Source: JAWOJB01 sp046484325
GTDB lineage: Bacteria > Actinomycetota > Acidimicrobiia > Spongiisociales > ZC4RG35
Reading direction: 5' to 3'
DNA: 64,000 nt
NCBI GenBank assembly: GCA_046484325.1
Contig: JAWOJB010000039.1
Location: 1-64,000, forward strand
The stretch's first letter is position 1. Each line of letters starts with the position of its first letter. Both the position numbers and the translations under genes were made by a program. Positions 27,934-36,905 of this stretch are shown piece after piece. Below the pieces are notes generated by a model that worked only from the letters and a program-made list of their open reading frames with translations, searched no databases and was not told the DNA's origin.

Positions 27934-29016
27934 TCAGACCTCGACGCCGGCCTCGAGTGCCTTCGCCCGGAACTCGTGGGGGTTGCGGACGTGCCCGAGC
28001 GCCGCTGCCACGGCCACCTTGCGGGCCTTGACCAGCTCGAGGAGCGACTGGTCGAAGGTGCGCATGCCGAAGAACTCGGCGTCCTTCATGACCTCGACGT
28101 AGTCCTCGACCGCCGCGTCGCCGAGGATCCGTTCGCGAACTCGCTCGTTCGAGGTGAGGATCTCGGTGGCGAGGACCAGGCCCGAGCCGTCGGTCGAGTC
28201 GATGAGGCGGTGCGAGACCACGCCCCGCAGCAAGCCGGCCAGCTGGGACCGGGCGGTCCGCTGCTGGGATGGGGGGAAGAGCTCGACGAACCGGTTGATC
28301 GAGTCCATCGGGTCGGCCGTGTGCATGACCCCGGCGACGAGGTGCCCGGTCTCGGCTGCGGCGATCGCCGCCGCCGCGGTCGGCCCGTCGGCGATCTCGC
28401 TGATCATGATCACGTCGGCGTCCTGCCGGATGGCCCGGCGCACGCCCTCGGCGTAGTCGGCGGTGTCGACGCCGACCTCGCGCTGGGAGATCACGGCCAG
28501 GCGATCGGGGAAGAGCACCTCGATCGGATCTTCGACCGTCACCACCGACACCGGGCGGGTGGCGTTGATGTGCTCGATGAAGGCCGCGATCGTGGTGGTC
28601 CGCCCCGAGCCGGCCGGGCCGGTGAAGAGCACGAGACCGCGGGGCTCGGCGGCGAGCCGCTTCACCACCGGCGGCACCCCCAACCGCTCCATCGAGGGCA
28701 CGCCCGGCACGACGCGTCGCATGACGAGGCTCACCGAGCCTCGCTGGCGGAACACGCTGACCCGGAATCGCCCGAGATCCTGGCGGCCGTAGGCGAAGTC
28801 GGCCTCGTTGTTCTGGCGGAAGTCGGCCGAGGCCTTCTGGGTGAAGATCGCCTGGGCGTAGCCCTCGGTGTCGGCCGGCCGGAGGCCCGGCAGGTCGGCG
28901 AGCCGCATCAGCTCGCCGTCGATGCGGATGACCGGCGGCGACCCGACCTTGAGATGGAGATCCGAGGCGTTGGCCTCGACAGCGCGGCGGAGCAGGTCGT
29001 CGATCGGTGTTTGCAT
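27934..29016 (-). CDS. PilT-like type IV pilus retraction ATPase, altered Walker A
   Basis: A 360-residue secretion-type ATPase. The N-terminal PAS-like domain starts MQTPIDDLLRRAVEANASDL with the SDLHLKVGSPPVIRIDGEL motif. The ATPase core contains GPAGSGRTT (133-141), in which the invariant Walker A Lys is Arg139, and a diverged Walker B, DVIMISEIAD (family DVILVGEMRD). The TVEDPIE Asp box and AAAETGHLVAGVMHTADP His box are present. No other pilus genes are adjacent. It may be a weak ATPase or a regulatory paralogue. Confidence 0.85.
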   Translation of the reverse strand: MQTPIDDLLRRAVEANASDLHLKVGSPPVIRIDGELMRLADLPGLRPADTEGYAQAIFTQKASADFRQNNEADFAYGRQDLGRFRVSVFRQRGSVSLVMRRVVPGVPSMERLGVPPVVKRLAAEPRGLVLFTGPAGSGRTTTIAAFIEHINATRPVSVVTVEDPIEVLFPDRLAVISQREVGVDTADYAEGVRRAIRQDADVIMISEIADGPTAAAAIAAAETGHLVAGVMHTADPMDSINRFVELFPPSQQRTARSQLAGLLRGVVSHRLIDSTDGSGLVLATEILTSNERVRERILGDAAVEDYVEVMKDAEFFGMRTFDQSLLELVKARKVAVAAALGHVRNPHEFRAKALEAGVEV

Positions 29017-29090
29017 CCTCGAGCCCTCTGTGTCGGACCAGGCTGGTATCGACTCCGCCGGCAGGCGTCTTGACGGGTTTCCCGCCCGGG

Positions 29091-30101
29091 TCAGAGGCGC
29101 CAGTGGCGCCCGGTCACGACGGCCGCCGCCTCGAACGCCTCCCACGACGCCGACGGGGAGACGAGCGGGGTGCCGTGGTCGACGTTGGTACCGGCCAGCC
29201 CCCGCAGCATCTCCGCCACCGAGGTGGTGATGGCCTGGAGGTGGTAGCCACCCTCGAGAAAGACCACGATCCGATTGGGCGGCACGATCCGGCGGAGCTG
29301 GGCGGCCATCATCCCGTAGTCGTCGGACACGAGCCGGAGCTCGGCCAGCGGGTCGAGGTCGTGGGCGTCGAACCCGCCGCTCACGAGCACCCAGTCGGGC
29401 CCGAACTGCTCGAGCACCGGGACCACCAATTGCGGGAACAGCGCCCGGTAGACGTCCCCGGCCGTACCGGCGGGCACTGGGACGTTCACCACCGTACCGA
29501 CCGCCTCCCCCCAGCCGGTCTCCTCCACGCCCCCTTCCCCGGGATAGAAGGGCCATTGGTGGACGCTGATGTAGAGCACCTCGGGGTCACGGTCGAAGGT
29601 CGCCTGGGTCCCGTTGCCATGGTGCACGTCCCAGTCGAGGATGGCCACACGCTCCCCGGCGCCCCGGAGCAGTTGAGCCGCCACCGCTACGTTGTTGAAG
29701 AGACAGAAGCCCATCGCCCGGCCCCGGAGGGCGTGGTGTCCGGGGGGGCGAATGGCGAGAAAGGCGGAAGCATCGGACCGGGCGCGCAGCCATTCGATGG
29801 CGACCGGACCCGAGCCCGCCGCCCGCAGGGCCGCCTCCCACGAGTGGGGTCCCGCGTAGGTGTCGGGATCGAGCGGCCCTCCCCCGGCCTCGACGAAGCG
29901 CGCGATGGCAGCGATGTACGACGGCTCGTGGGCCAGGCTCAGCACCTCCAGCGAGACCTCGGGGGAGCGGACCTCGGTGAGGGCCAAACCGCTCGCCCGC
30001 ACCCCCCGGTCGGCGGCTTCCAGACGGGCGGGCCGCTCGGGGTGCCATCGCCCCGTCTCGTGGAGGGCGAAGACCGGATGGGTGACGTACAGCAGCTCCA
30101 C
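29091..30101 (-). CDS. histone deacetylase/AcuC family protein
   Basis: A 336-residue arginase-fold zinc amidohydrolase. Active-site segments are FLAIRPPGHHALRGRAMGFC (paired His), VAILDWDVHHGNGTQ (zinc Asp and His), SGGFDAHDLDPLAEL (zinc Asp) and the catalytic Tyr in FLEGGYHLQAI. The bacterial family includes acetoin-utilisation proteins and acetylpolyamine deacetylases; the substrate is not predictable. The GTG at 30101 starts the natural N-terminus. It is divergent from the acetyltransferase gene, a suggestive acetylation/deacetylation pairing. Confidence 0.9.
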   Translation of the reverse strand: MELLYVTHPVFALHETGRWHPERPARLEAADRGVRASGLALTEVRSPEVSLEVLSLAHEPSYIAAIARFVEAGGGPLDPDTYAGPHSWEAALRAAGSGPVAIEWLRARSDASAFLAIRPPGHHALRGRAMGFCLFNNVAVAAQLLRGAGERVAILDWDVHHGNGTQATFDRDPEVLYISVHQWPFYPGEGGVEETGWGEAVGTVVNVPVPAGTAGDVYRALFPQLVVPVLEQFGPDWVLVSGGFDAHDLDPLAELRLVSDDYGMMAAQLRRIVPPNRIVVFLEGGYHLQAITTSVAEMLRGLAGTNVDHGTPLVSPSASWEAFEAAAVVTGRHWRL

Positions 30102-30120
30102 GACCCGTACTCTGCCATCC

Positions 30121-30882
30121 GTGCAGGCGACAGGCGACGACAGGGTGCGGCCACCCTCGGTCCGCGGCTCGTGGCCCGGCCGGGTGACCCTTCGCAGCGG
30201 CTGGGCCAGGGCCGTGGCGCGTCCCTACAACGACGACCTGCCGGATGCCGGGCTCCGTCTTGACCGCGGTTCTGCCGCCTTTCTCGCCGCCTCCGCCGCC
30301 TGGCTCCTCGACCAGGGTTGCGCGACGGTGCACTCGCCGCCGCTCATGGAGGGCGGTGCCCGGGTGTGGAGACAGGCGGGATTCGTCGATGGCCGCATCC
30401 TGGCGATCATGGAGCGCGACCTCCGCCGGGCGGTCGGGGCACCCCTCCATGCAGTCAGGGCCGGCCGCCGCGACGAGTGGGGGGCCTGCGCGGCCATCGA
30501 TCGGGCGGCATTCCCCGTCACCTGGCGGGTGGGTGTCCTCGGGCTCCGGGACGCCGCCGAGGCGACGGGGTCGTCCCGGCTGTTCCTGGTCGACTCCGGG
30601 GGCTCACCCGTGGGCTTCGCCATCGCCGGAACCTCCTTCCAGACCGCCTACCTCCAGCGGATCGCCGTCCATCCCGACCATCGGGGGGCCGGCATCGGCC
30701 GCTCACTGGTGCGGGCAGCGGTCTCGTGGGCGCGATGCAACCAGGCGCGTACCATCCTCCTCAACACCCAGATCGACAACCAGGTCGCCGCCACCCTCTA
30801 CCGCTCCGAGGGGTTCGTCGAAGGGCGCGAAGCCCTTCACGTACTCCGCCATCCCGCCGACCAGAGCCGAGAGCCGACATGA
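30121..30882 (+). CDS. GNAT family N-acetyltransferase
   Basis: Acetyltransferase with the acetyl-CoA-binding motif LQRIAVHPDHRGAGIGRSLV and ALYRSEGF-type end (ATLYRSEGFVEG). An N-terminal half of about 120 residues shows a degenerate second GNAT-like repeat (AAAWLLDQGCATVHSPPL... GFVDG). The start is uncertain between GTG at 30121 and GTG at 30184; the latter would leave room for divergent promoters. Its last bases overlap degV (ATGA). Target unknown. Confidence 0.82.
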   Translation: MQATGDDRVRPPSVRGSWPGRVTLRSGWARAVARPYNDDLPDAGLRLDRGSAAFLAASAAWLLDQGCATVHSPPLMEGGARVWRQAGFVDGRILAIMERDLRRAVGAPLHAVRAGRRDEWGACAAIDRAAFPVTWRVGVLGLRDAAEATGSSRLFLVDSGGSPVGFAIAGTSFQTAYLQRIAVHPDHRGAGIGRSLVRAAVSWARCNQARTILLNTQIDNQVAATLYRSEGFVEGREALHVLRHPADQSREPT

Positions 30883-31715
30883 TCCGCATCGTCACCGATT
30901 CCTCCGCCGACATCCCCGACGAGTTGCTCGACCGGCACCGGATCGAGGTGGTCCCGCTCACGATCCGGTTCGGCAGCGACGAGTTCGTGGATCGCCGCGA
31001 CCTCGACTCCCACCGCTTCTGGGAGAAGCTCGTGGCCGGCCCGGCTCTGCCGGAGACGGCAGCCCCGTCGGCCGGAGCCTTCCTCGACACGTACCGGCGG
31101 ATGGCCGCCGAAGGTGCCGAGGGAGTGGTAGCGGTGTGCATCTCGTCGGACATGAGCGCCACCTATCAGTCGGCGGTGATCGCCGCCGAGCAGGTTGCCG
31201 GGGACGTAGCGGTGCGGGTGGTCGATTCGAGGGCGGTCTCGATGATGCTGGGACTCCAGGTGCTGGCGGCGGCCGAGGGCGCCGAGACCGGGGCCACCCT
31301 CGACGAGGTGGCCTCGCGTGCGGTCACGGCGGGCTCGAACACGGGCCTCTTCGCCACGCTCGACACGCTCGAGTTCCTCCGGCGGGGAGGCCGGATCGGT
31401 GGGGCCCAGGCGCTCATCGGCGGTCTGCTCGACGTCAAACCGCTCATCACGATCGCCGACGGGGTGGTCCAGGCCGCCGGCCGGGTTCGCACCCGCTCCC
31501 GGGCGCTGGCGGCCCTCACCGCGGAGGTGGCCCGGCGGGCTCCGCGCATCCGGGCGCTGGCGGTGCTCCACGGGGCGACCACGGATCTCGACCGCTTCGA
31601 GGCGCTCGTACGCGAGGCGGCGCCCGGGGTCGATCCCATCGTGGCCGAACTCGGTGCCGTCGTCGGCACCCACGCCGGACCGGGTGTGGCCGGCGTCGCC
31701 TACCGGCTGAGCTGA
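30879..31715 (+). CDS. DegV family fatty-acid-binding protein
   Basis: A 278-residue DegV protein; the family binds fatty acids and can serve fatty-acid kinases. It starts MIRIVTDSSADIPDELLD, with ISSDMSATYQSAVIAAE and the GLFATLDTLEFLRRGGRIGG segment typical of the second domain. The ATG overlaps the acetyltransferase stop and the stop overlaps the next gene, so this is a coupled rightward unit. No FakA kinase is present here. Confidence 0.92.
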   Translation: MIRIVTDSSADIPDELLDRHRIEVVPLTIRFGSDEFVDRRDLDSHRFWEKLVAGPALPETAAPSAGAFLDTYRRMAAEGAEGVVAVCISSDMSATYQSAVIAAEQVAGDVAVRVVDSRAVSMMLGLQVLAAAEGAETGATLDEVASRAVTAGSNTGLFATLDTLEFLRRGGRIGGAQALIGGLLDVKPLITIADGVVQAAGRVRTRSRALAALTAEVARRAPRIRALAVLHGATTDLDRFEALVREAAPGVDPIVAELGAVVGTHAGPGVAGVAYRLS

Positions 31716-33016
31716 TGCCGCCCGCCCTCCCCGATCGGTACCGCCTGGAGGTCCGGCTCGGGCGAGATCAGGACGTCGAGGAGTGGCTCGGCACCGACAC
31801 ATCGCTCGAGCGACCGGTGCTGGTGCGGATCATCGGACCGGACGCCCCGGCCGACCGTCGGGAGGCATTTCTGGCCGCGGTCCGGGCGGCGTCGGCGGCG
31901 GCCCATGTCCACCTGTCCTCGGTGTACGTGGCAGAGGAGGTACCCGACGGTGCCTTCTCGGTCTCGGAATGGACGGGCGGTGTCTCTCTGGGTGACCGGA
32001 TCGAGGCCGGGGCGACACTGGGGCCGACCGAGTTCCTGGCCAATGCCGCCGGGCTGGCCGACGGCCTCGCCGTCCTGCACGCCGCGGGAGCCGTCCACGG
32101 GGCCATCGACCCGAGCGCCGTGTCGTACTCGGTGGCCCACGCCGCCAAGCTCGGGGCCTTTGGACGTCCGGCGCTGGCCCGGAGCGCCTCAGAGGACGTC
32201 CGGGACCTGGCGCGCACGCTGGAGACGGCCCTCACGGGCCGTCCTGCCGGTGGCCCGCCTCCCTCCGAGCTCGTCGACGGGCTCGGCTCTGCGGTGGACC
32301 GGATCCTCGCCGACGCCCAGGCCGGCTACCTCAGCGCCCGCACCCTCGCCGAGGAGCTCCGGGCCGTGCCGACCCCGGAGCGAGTGGAGCCCGAGAGCCC
32401 GGGGTTCTCGCGCCGGCTGCTGGTCGCCGCCGGGATCCTGGTGGTCGCCGCCCTGGGACTCGTCGCCCTGGCGCGGCTGTTCGCCGTCGGCGGCGGCGGG
32501 CCCATCCTCATCCCCGACGGGAACACGGGGAGTCAGCCCCTCCCCCCGATTACCTCGACCACCGTCATCGAGCCGCCGGGTGCCGCCACGGGCATCGAGA
32601 TCCGGTCGTTGACGGTCCACGACCCGTTCGGTGAGGGTGGGGAAAACGATGCCCAGCTCCCGAACCTCGTCGACGGCGACCCGGCCACCACCTGGAGCAC
32701 CGAGCGCTACCGGAGCCCCCTCCCTCGCATCAAGCCCGGGGTGGGGTTGATGATGGTTGCCGCCTCCTCCCCGATCGTCCTCGACGTGATCCGGATCAGC
32801 GATGGGGTGGCCTACTCGCTGCGCTGGTCGGCGGCTTCACCCACCGACCCGGCCGACTGGGAGGAGATCGTGACGGGCCGGACCGTCGGCGGATCGCTCT
32901 CGCTCCGGCTGCCCCCTCGCCAGGCCGGCGCCTGGCTGCTGTGGCTCACCGATCTCCCCCAGCGCTCCCCGGGTGACTACTCGGCGGAGATCGGAGAAGT
33001 ACGGTTCCGGGCGTGA
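31715..33016 (+). CDS. membrane pseudokinase with discoidin-like outer domain
   Basis: A 433-residue protein. Residues about 8-215 read as a degenerate Ser/Thr kinase: the catalytic-loop region is VHGAIDPSAV instead of HRDLKPxN, the DFG position reads GAFG, and no VAVK lysine is seen (PVLVRII). One transmembrane helix spans about 234-257. The outside part (about 290-433) resembles the F5/8-type domain with LPNLVDGDPATTWSTERY. In Mycobacterium the gene at this position (Rv3910) fuses MurJ to a pseudokinase and a similar outer domain; here the flippase part is absent. It is coupled to degV and sigma genes. Confidence 0.8.
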   Translation: MPPALPDRYRLEVRLGRDQDVEEWLGTDTSLERPVLVRIIGPDAPADRREAFLAAVRAASAAAHVHLSSVYVAEEVPDGAFSVSEWTGGVSLGDRIEAGATLGPTEFLANAAGLADGLAVLHAAGAVHGAIDPSAVSYSVAHAAKLGAFGRPALARSASEDVRDLARTLETALTGRPAGGPPPSELVDGLGSAVDRILADAQAGYLSARTLAEELRAVPTPERVEPESPGFSRRLLVAAGILVVAALGLVALARLFAVGGGGPILIPDGNTGSQPLPPITSTTVIEPPGAATGIEIRSLTVHDPFGEGGENDAQLPNLVDGDPATTWSTERYRSPLPRIKPGVGLMMVAASSPIVLDVIRISDGVAYSLRWSAASPTDPADWEEIVTGRTVGGSLSLRLPPRQAGAWLLWLTDLPQRSPGDYSAEIGEVRFRA

Positions 33017-33588
33017 GCGGATTCGCACGGGATCGCGAGCTCATGGCGCAGGTGGCGGCGGGAGACCGGGATGCCTTCTCCGAGCTGATGGCCGAGCATC
33101 AGGACCGGGTGTTCGCCGTGTGCCTCCGCACCATGGGCGAGCGGGAGGCGGCCCTGGACGCCACCCAGGACACCTTCGTGGCCCTCTGGCGCAAGGCCGG
33201 CCAGTACGAGGGGACCGCGGCGGTGGGGACCTGGCTGTACCGGATCGCCGTGAACACCTGCTACGACCAGCTCCGCAGGCGGCGACGCCGGGCCACCGAG
33301 CCCCTCCCCGACCTGGAGCCGGCCGATCCCCGAGCCACCGACCCCTTCGAGGCGGCCGACGAGCGGCCCGCCCTCGAGCACGCCCTCCGGTCGATCCCCG
33401 AGGAGTTCCGGGTGGCCGTGGTGCTCACCGACGTCGAGGGACTCTCGATCGCCGACGTGGCCGAGGTGCTCGGCGTCCCACCGGGAACCGTCAAGTCCCG
33501 GGTGTTCCGCGGCCGCCGCCGGCTGGCGGAGCTCCTCGGGAACCGCGAGGGGGCCGGGGCACGTCCAAGGGACGACCATCATGCATGA
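33013..33588 (+). CDS. ECF sigma factor, SigM-like
   Basis: Extracytoplasmic-function sigma factor of 191 residues. Region 2 (about 20-90) has DAFSELMAEHQDRVFAVCLR, DATQDTFVALWRKAGQY and GTWLYRIAVNTCYDQLRR. Region 4 (about 125-180) has SIPEEFRVAVVLTDVEGLS and GVPPGTVKSRVFRGRRRLAE. The GTG at 33013 overlaps the pseudokinase stop. The next gene is its probable membrane anti-sigma partner. Position before trxB-trxA-cwlM matches sigM of Mycobacterium. Confidence 0.93.
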   Translation: MSGFARDRELMAQVAAGDRDAFSELMAEHQDRVFAVCLRTMGEREAALDATQDTFVALWRKAGQYEGTAAVGTWLYRIAVNTCYDQLRRRRRRATEPLPDLEPADPRATDPFEAADERPALEHALRSIPEEFRVAVVLTDVEGLSIADVAEVLGVPPGTVKSRVFRGRRRLAELLGNREGAGARPRDDHHA

Positions 33589-34330
33589 GCACGACCTCGA
33601 CCTCGTGGCCGACCTGGCCGCCGGCGATCCCGCAGGCGACGTTGCCGCCACCCGCGAGCTCGTGCGCACCTGCGCCGAGTGCCGGGGCGAGTACGAGATG
33701 CAGCTCCGGGTCCACCATGCCCTCGCCGGACTGCCGTCGGTGGCGATGACCGCCGCCGAGCGCACCCGTCTCCAGGACGGTGTGGTCGCCGCCCTCCCCG
33801 CTTCCGCCGGCCCGGCGGCGTCTCCCGCCACCCGCAGCCGGATCCCACGGTGGTGGAGGGTCGTCCCGGTGGCGGCGGCTGCCGCCGTGGTGCTCGCCGT
33901 CGGAGGGCTCACCGGTGGACTCGGTGGAGGAGACACAGCAGACCTCGCAGCAGAGGACGCGGTGGGCGGATCCGCGGACGTCGATGAGCGAGCCGGTGTG
34001 GCCGGTGCCCCCGAGATGGCCGAGCCGACGACCACCACGGCAGCGGCCGCCGATGGCGCCGAGCGGATGTCGGCCAGCGAGGTGGAGTCCGTCCAGGTGC
34101 TCATGGCGATTCTGCTCGAGGATCCCCCGACGGCCACCTTCGCCGCCGAGGAGTTCCAGTGCGGATCGTCGACCACCCGCCCTGCCACCTCCGGCGTCGC
34201 CGGGATCGTCGATGGAGTCGGCGTCGAGGTCTTCCTCGTCGAGGCCGAGGCCGGCGGTGAACCGGCGCTCGAGGCCTTCACGCTCCCCGGCTGCGAGCCG
34301 CTGCAGCTGCCCCCCGCCGACGACCGCTAA
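33581..34330 (+). CDS. probable membrane anti-sigma factor
   Basis: A 249-residue protein overlapping the sigma gene by eight bases. The short N-terminal domain keeps the CxxC of the zinc anti-sigma motif (RTCAEC, Cys33 and Cys36), but the His four residues before it is replaced by Leu, so zinc binding may be altered. One transmembrane helix lies at about residues 90-110 ([20 protein letters not shown]). The rest is an extracytoplasmic domain rich in Ala, Glu and Thr. Role inferred from gene position and topology. Confidence 0.75.
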   Translation: MHEHDLDLVADLAAGDPAGDVAATRELVRTCAECRGEYEMQLRVHHALAGLPSVAMTAAERTRLQDGVVAALPASAGPAASPATRSRIPRWWRVVPVAAAAAVVLAVGGLTGGLGGGDTADLAAEDAVGGSADVDERAGVAGAPEMAEPTTTTAAAADGAERMSASEVESVQVLMAILLEDPPTATFAAEEFQCGSSTTRPATSGVAGIVDGVGVEVFLVEAEAGGEPALEAFTLPGCEPLQLPPADDR

Positions 34331-34342
34331 CCTCGCAGGCGG

Positions 34343-34630
34343 ATGGAGGAGTTCGCCACCCAGTTCGCCGACCTCCTGGAGCGCACGGCCGGCCGCGTGC
34401 GGCAGCTGACGGCCGACCGGGCCGCCAACGTCATCCGGATCGCCTCGCTGGGGCTGCCGGTCCTCGTCCTCGGCGTCCTCGCCGTCGTGTTCCTGTTCAT
34501 GACGCTGCACGGAGCCCTGAGCATCCCGCTCGGGTCGGCCGGTGCCTTCGCCGTGATGGCGGGACTATTCCTCGTGGCGGGGGCGTTCGTATGGCGGAAG
34601 CGTCGACAGGCACCCGAGGAAACGACATGA
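34343..34630 (+). CDS. small two-helix membrane protein
   Basis: A 95-residue protein with an amphipathic start ([20 protein letters not shown]) and two transmembrane helices (about 30-55 and 64-85), ending in a basic tail. Topology resembles small phage-holin-like or DUF membrane proteins but no family is recognised. Its stop overlaps the trxB start (ATGA), placing it firmly in the sigma-thioredoxin unit. Confidence 0.7.
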   Translation: MEEFATQFADLLERTAGRVRQLTADRAANVIRIASLGLPVLVLGVLAVVFLFMTLHGALSIPLGSAGAFAVMAGLFLVAGAFVWRKRRQAPEETT

Positions 34631-35553
34631 GCACCGTCGAGAACGTGATCATCATCGGCAGCGGACCGGCGGGCTACACGGCCGCCCTCTACGCCGCCCG
34701 GGCAGACATGGCCCCTCTCGTGTTCGAGGGCAGCCAGGCGGGCGGGCAGCTCATGATCACCACCGACGTCGAGAACTACCCGGGATTCCCGGACGGGATC
34801 ATGGGACCCGAGCTGATGGACCAGTTCCGCAAGCAGGCCGAGCGATTCGGGGCGCGGCTCGTCACCACCGATGTGACCGCCGTCGACTTCTCGAGCCGGC
34901 CGTTCCGGGTCGAGGTCGGCGCCGACGAGTACCTCGCCCACACCGTGATCGCGGCCACCGGGGCCTCCGCCAAGTGGCTCGACGTACCCGGTGAGTCCCG
35001 CCTCACGGGACGAGGCGTATCGGCCTGCGCGACCTGCGACGGCTTCTTCTTCCGGGGCAAGCGCCTCATCGTCGTCGGCGGTGGTGACTCGGCGATGGAG
35101 GAGGCGACCTTCCTCACCAAGTTCGCCGACCAGGTCACCATCGTTCACCGCAGGGACGAGTTCCGGGCCTCGGCGATCATGGCCAAGCGGGCGCTGGAGC
35201 ATCCCAAGATCGACGTGACCTGGAACGCCGTGGTGGCCGAGATCCTGGGCGACGGCGAGGTCACGGGCGTGGTTCTCGAGGACACCGTCACCGGGGAGCG
35301 CCGGGAGATGGCGACGGACGGCGTGTTCGTGGCCATCGGGCACGAGCCCAACACGTCGATCTTCGCCGGCCGGCTCGACCTCGACGACAAGGGGTATGTC
35401 GTACTCACGGGCCACGGCACGGCCACTTCGGTCCCGGGCGTGTTCGCCGCCGGGGACGTCGCCGACCCGATCTACCGCCAGGCGATCACGGCGGCCGGCT
35501 CCGGCTGCGCCGCCGCCATCGACGCCGGCCACCACCTGCAGTCCATCGCCTGA
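34627..35553 (+). CDS. trxB: thioredoxin-disulfide reductase
   Basis: NADPH-dependent flavoenzyme that reduces thioredoxin. The 308-residue product has the FAD motif [18 protein letters not shown], the redox centre [10 protein letters not shown] (Cys134 and Cys137), the NADPH motif [16 protein letters not shown] and the C-terminal [10 protein letters not shown]. The ATG at 34627 overlaps the preceding stop. trxA follows 22 bases later. Confidence 0.97.
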   Translation: MSTVENVIIIGSGPAGYTAALYAARADMAPLVFEGSQAGGQLMITTDVENYPGFPDGIMGPELMDQFRKQAERFGARLVTTDVTAVDFSSRPFRVEVGADEYLAHTVIAATGASAKWLDVPGESRLTGRGVSACATCDGFFFRGKRLIVVGGGDSAMEEATFLTKFADQVTIVHRRDEFRASAIMAKRALEHPKIDVTWNAVVAEILGDGEVTGVVLEDTVTGERREMATDGVFVAIGHEPNTSIFAGRLDLDDKGYVVLTGHGTATSVPGVFAAGDVADPIYRQAITAAGSGCAAAIDAGHHLQSIA

Positions 35554-35575
35554 CCAGACCGACAAGGAGCAACAC

Positions 35576-35902
35576 ATGGGCGCCAATACCGTCATCCTGG
35601 ACGACGCCACCTTCCGACAGGCCATCGACGCGAGCAAGCCGGTCCTCGTCGACTTCTGGGCCGAGTGGTGCGGTCCCTGCAAGATGGTCGCGCCGGTCCT
35701 CGACGAGATCGCCGGCGAGTACCCGGACAAGATCACCATCGGCAAGCTGAACATCGACGAGAACCCCCAGGCTCCGGCCAGCTACGACGTCATGAGCATC
35801 CCCACCCTCATCCTGTTCCAGGACGGGGTCGAGAAGAAGCGGATCGTCGGAGCTCGGCCCAAGCACCAACTGGTGCAGGAGCTGCGCGAGTACCTCGGCT
35901 GA
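35576..35902 (+). CDS. trxA: thioredoxin
   Basis: A 108-residue thioredoxin with the canonical active site FWAEWCGPCKMVAPVL (Cys32 and Cys35) and cis-Pro in IPTLILFQDG. An AAGGAGC ribosome-binding site precedes the ATG. It is the substrate of the reductase encoded immediately upstream. Confidence 0.97.
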   Translation: MGANTVILDDATFRQAIDASKPVLVDFWAEWCGPCKMVAPVLDEIAGEYPDKITIGKLNIDENPQAPASYDVMSIPTLILFQDGVEKKRIVGARPKHQLVQELREYLG

Positions 35903-35927
35903 CCGGCGTGTGGGACGATGGGGGCCG

Positions 35928-36905
35928 ATGCGCCTCTATCGCCTCCACGACACCGGCGAACCGGTCCGCGACATCCAGGACCGGCTCGCCGCCCTCGGCT
36001 ACGACTGCGAGGCCGACGCCCGCGGCGAGTTCGGTGAGGGCACGCGCCAGGCGGTGACCTGCTTCCAACGGGCCCAGGGGCTGGCCCCTGACGGGATCGT
36101 CGGGCCCGAGTCCTGGCGCTCCCTCTACGAGGCCGGCTACCGACTCGGCGACCGGCTGCTCTTCCTCCGCCGGCCGATGCTTCGCGGCGACGACGTGGCC
36201 GAGCTCCAGCGGCGACTCAACACGCTGGGGTTCGACACCGGCAAGGTGGACGGGATCTTCGGCCCCGAGAGCGAGCGGGCCATCCTGGAGTTCCAGTCCA
36301 ACCGCAATCTGGCCGAGGACGGGGTGGCCGGGCCCGAGGTCATCACCGAGCTGCGTCTCCTCGCCCGCGGTCCCCTCTCCGGGGGCCGGGAGGCGATCCG
36401 GGAGCGGGAGTGGATGCGGTCCCAGCGAGGGACGGTCGTGGGAACCCGCGTCTACTTCGACGCCGCGTGTCGCAATCCCGACGAGGCCCGCCGAACCTGG
36501 GGTGCCGCCACCGCCGCCTCGCTCGAGCTCCAGGAGCGAGGTGGTATTCCAGTTATTTCCAGAAGCGCCGACCTCCGGCCGCCCGAGCGCGTGCGCGCTC
36601 GGCGCGCCAATCGGCTGGGGGCCGACCTCATCGTCTCGCTCCAGGTCTCCGAGACCGACGACGCCGTCTACTACTTCGCAAGCCCCCAGAGTCACAGCGA
36701 GGCCGGTCGCCTACTCGCCGAGTGCGTGGCCGCCGAGGTGGGTGGAGCGGTGGAGGGCAGGGCCACCCCGATCCTCAAGGAAACGAGGGCTCCGGCGGTG
36801 GTGGTTGCCCGTACGGATCTCGACGAGCACACCGGGCGCACCCTGGTCCCCGGGCTCGGCGCCTTCTTCCGTCTCGCCGCCGGTCAGGCGAAGAACCGTC
36901 GGTAG
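35928..36905 (+). CDS. cwlM: CwlM-like peptidoglycan regulator, zinc-less amidase fold
   Basis: A 325-residue protein without signal peptide. Two peptidoglycan-binding-1 domains (about 8-65 and 85-145) are followed by an amidase-3-type domain (about 165-325). The amidase catalytic set is gone: the DPGHGG segment reads FDAACRN, the EKD glutamate region is AATAASL, the SIHxNA histidine is SLQVSE, and the LVE glutamate is VVA. In Mycobacterium CwlM acts in the cytoplasm as activator of MurA, which fits this sequence. Its 3' end overlaps convergent parB by 22 bases. Start chosen at the ATG at 35928. Confidence 0.87.
   Translation: MRLYRLHDTGEPVRDIQDRLAALGYDCEADARGEFGEGTRQAVTCFQRAQGLAPDGIVGPESWRSLYEAGYRLGDRLLFLRRPMLRGDDVAELQRRLNTLGFDTGKVDGIFGPESERAILEFQSNRNLAEDGVAGPEVITELRLLARGPLSGGREAIREREWMRSQRGTVVGTRVYFDAACRNPDEARRTWGAATAASLELQERGGIPVISRSADLRPPERVRARRANRLGADLIVSLQVSETDDAVYYFASPQSHSEAGRLLAECVAAEVGGAVEGRATPILKETRAPAVVVARTDLDEHTGRTLVPGLGAFFRLAAGQAKNRR

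Noticed and set aside
26338..29073. Rightward open frame of over 900 codons opposite the M1 peptidase, CCA enzyme and PilT genes
   Set aside because: It spans several unrelated minus-strand genes and their gaps without any recognisable domain; it is a shadow of GC-rich third codon positions.
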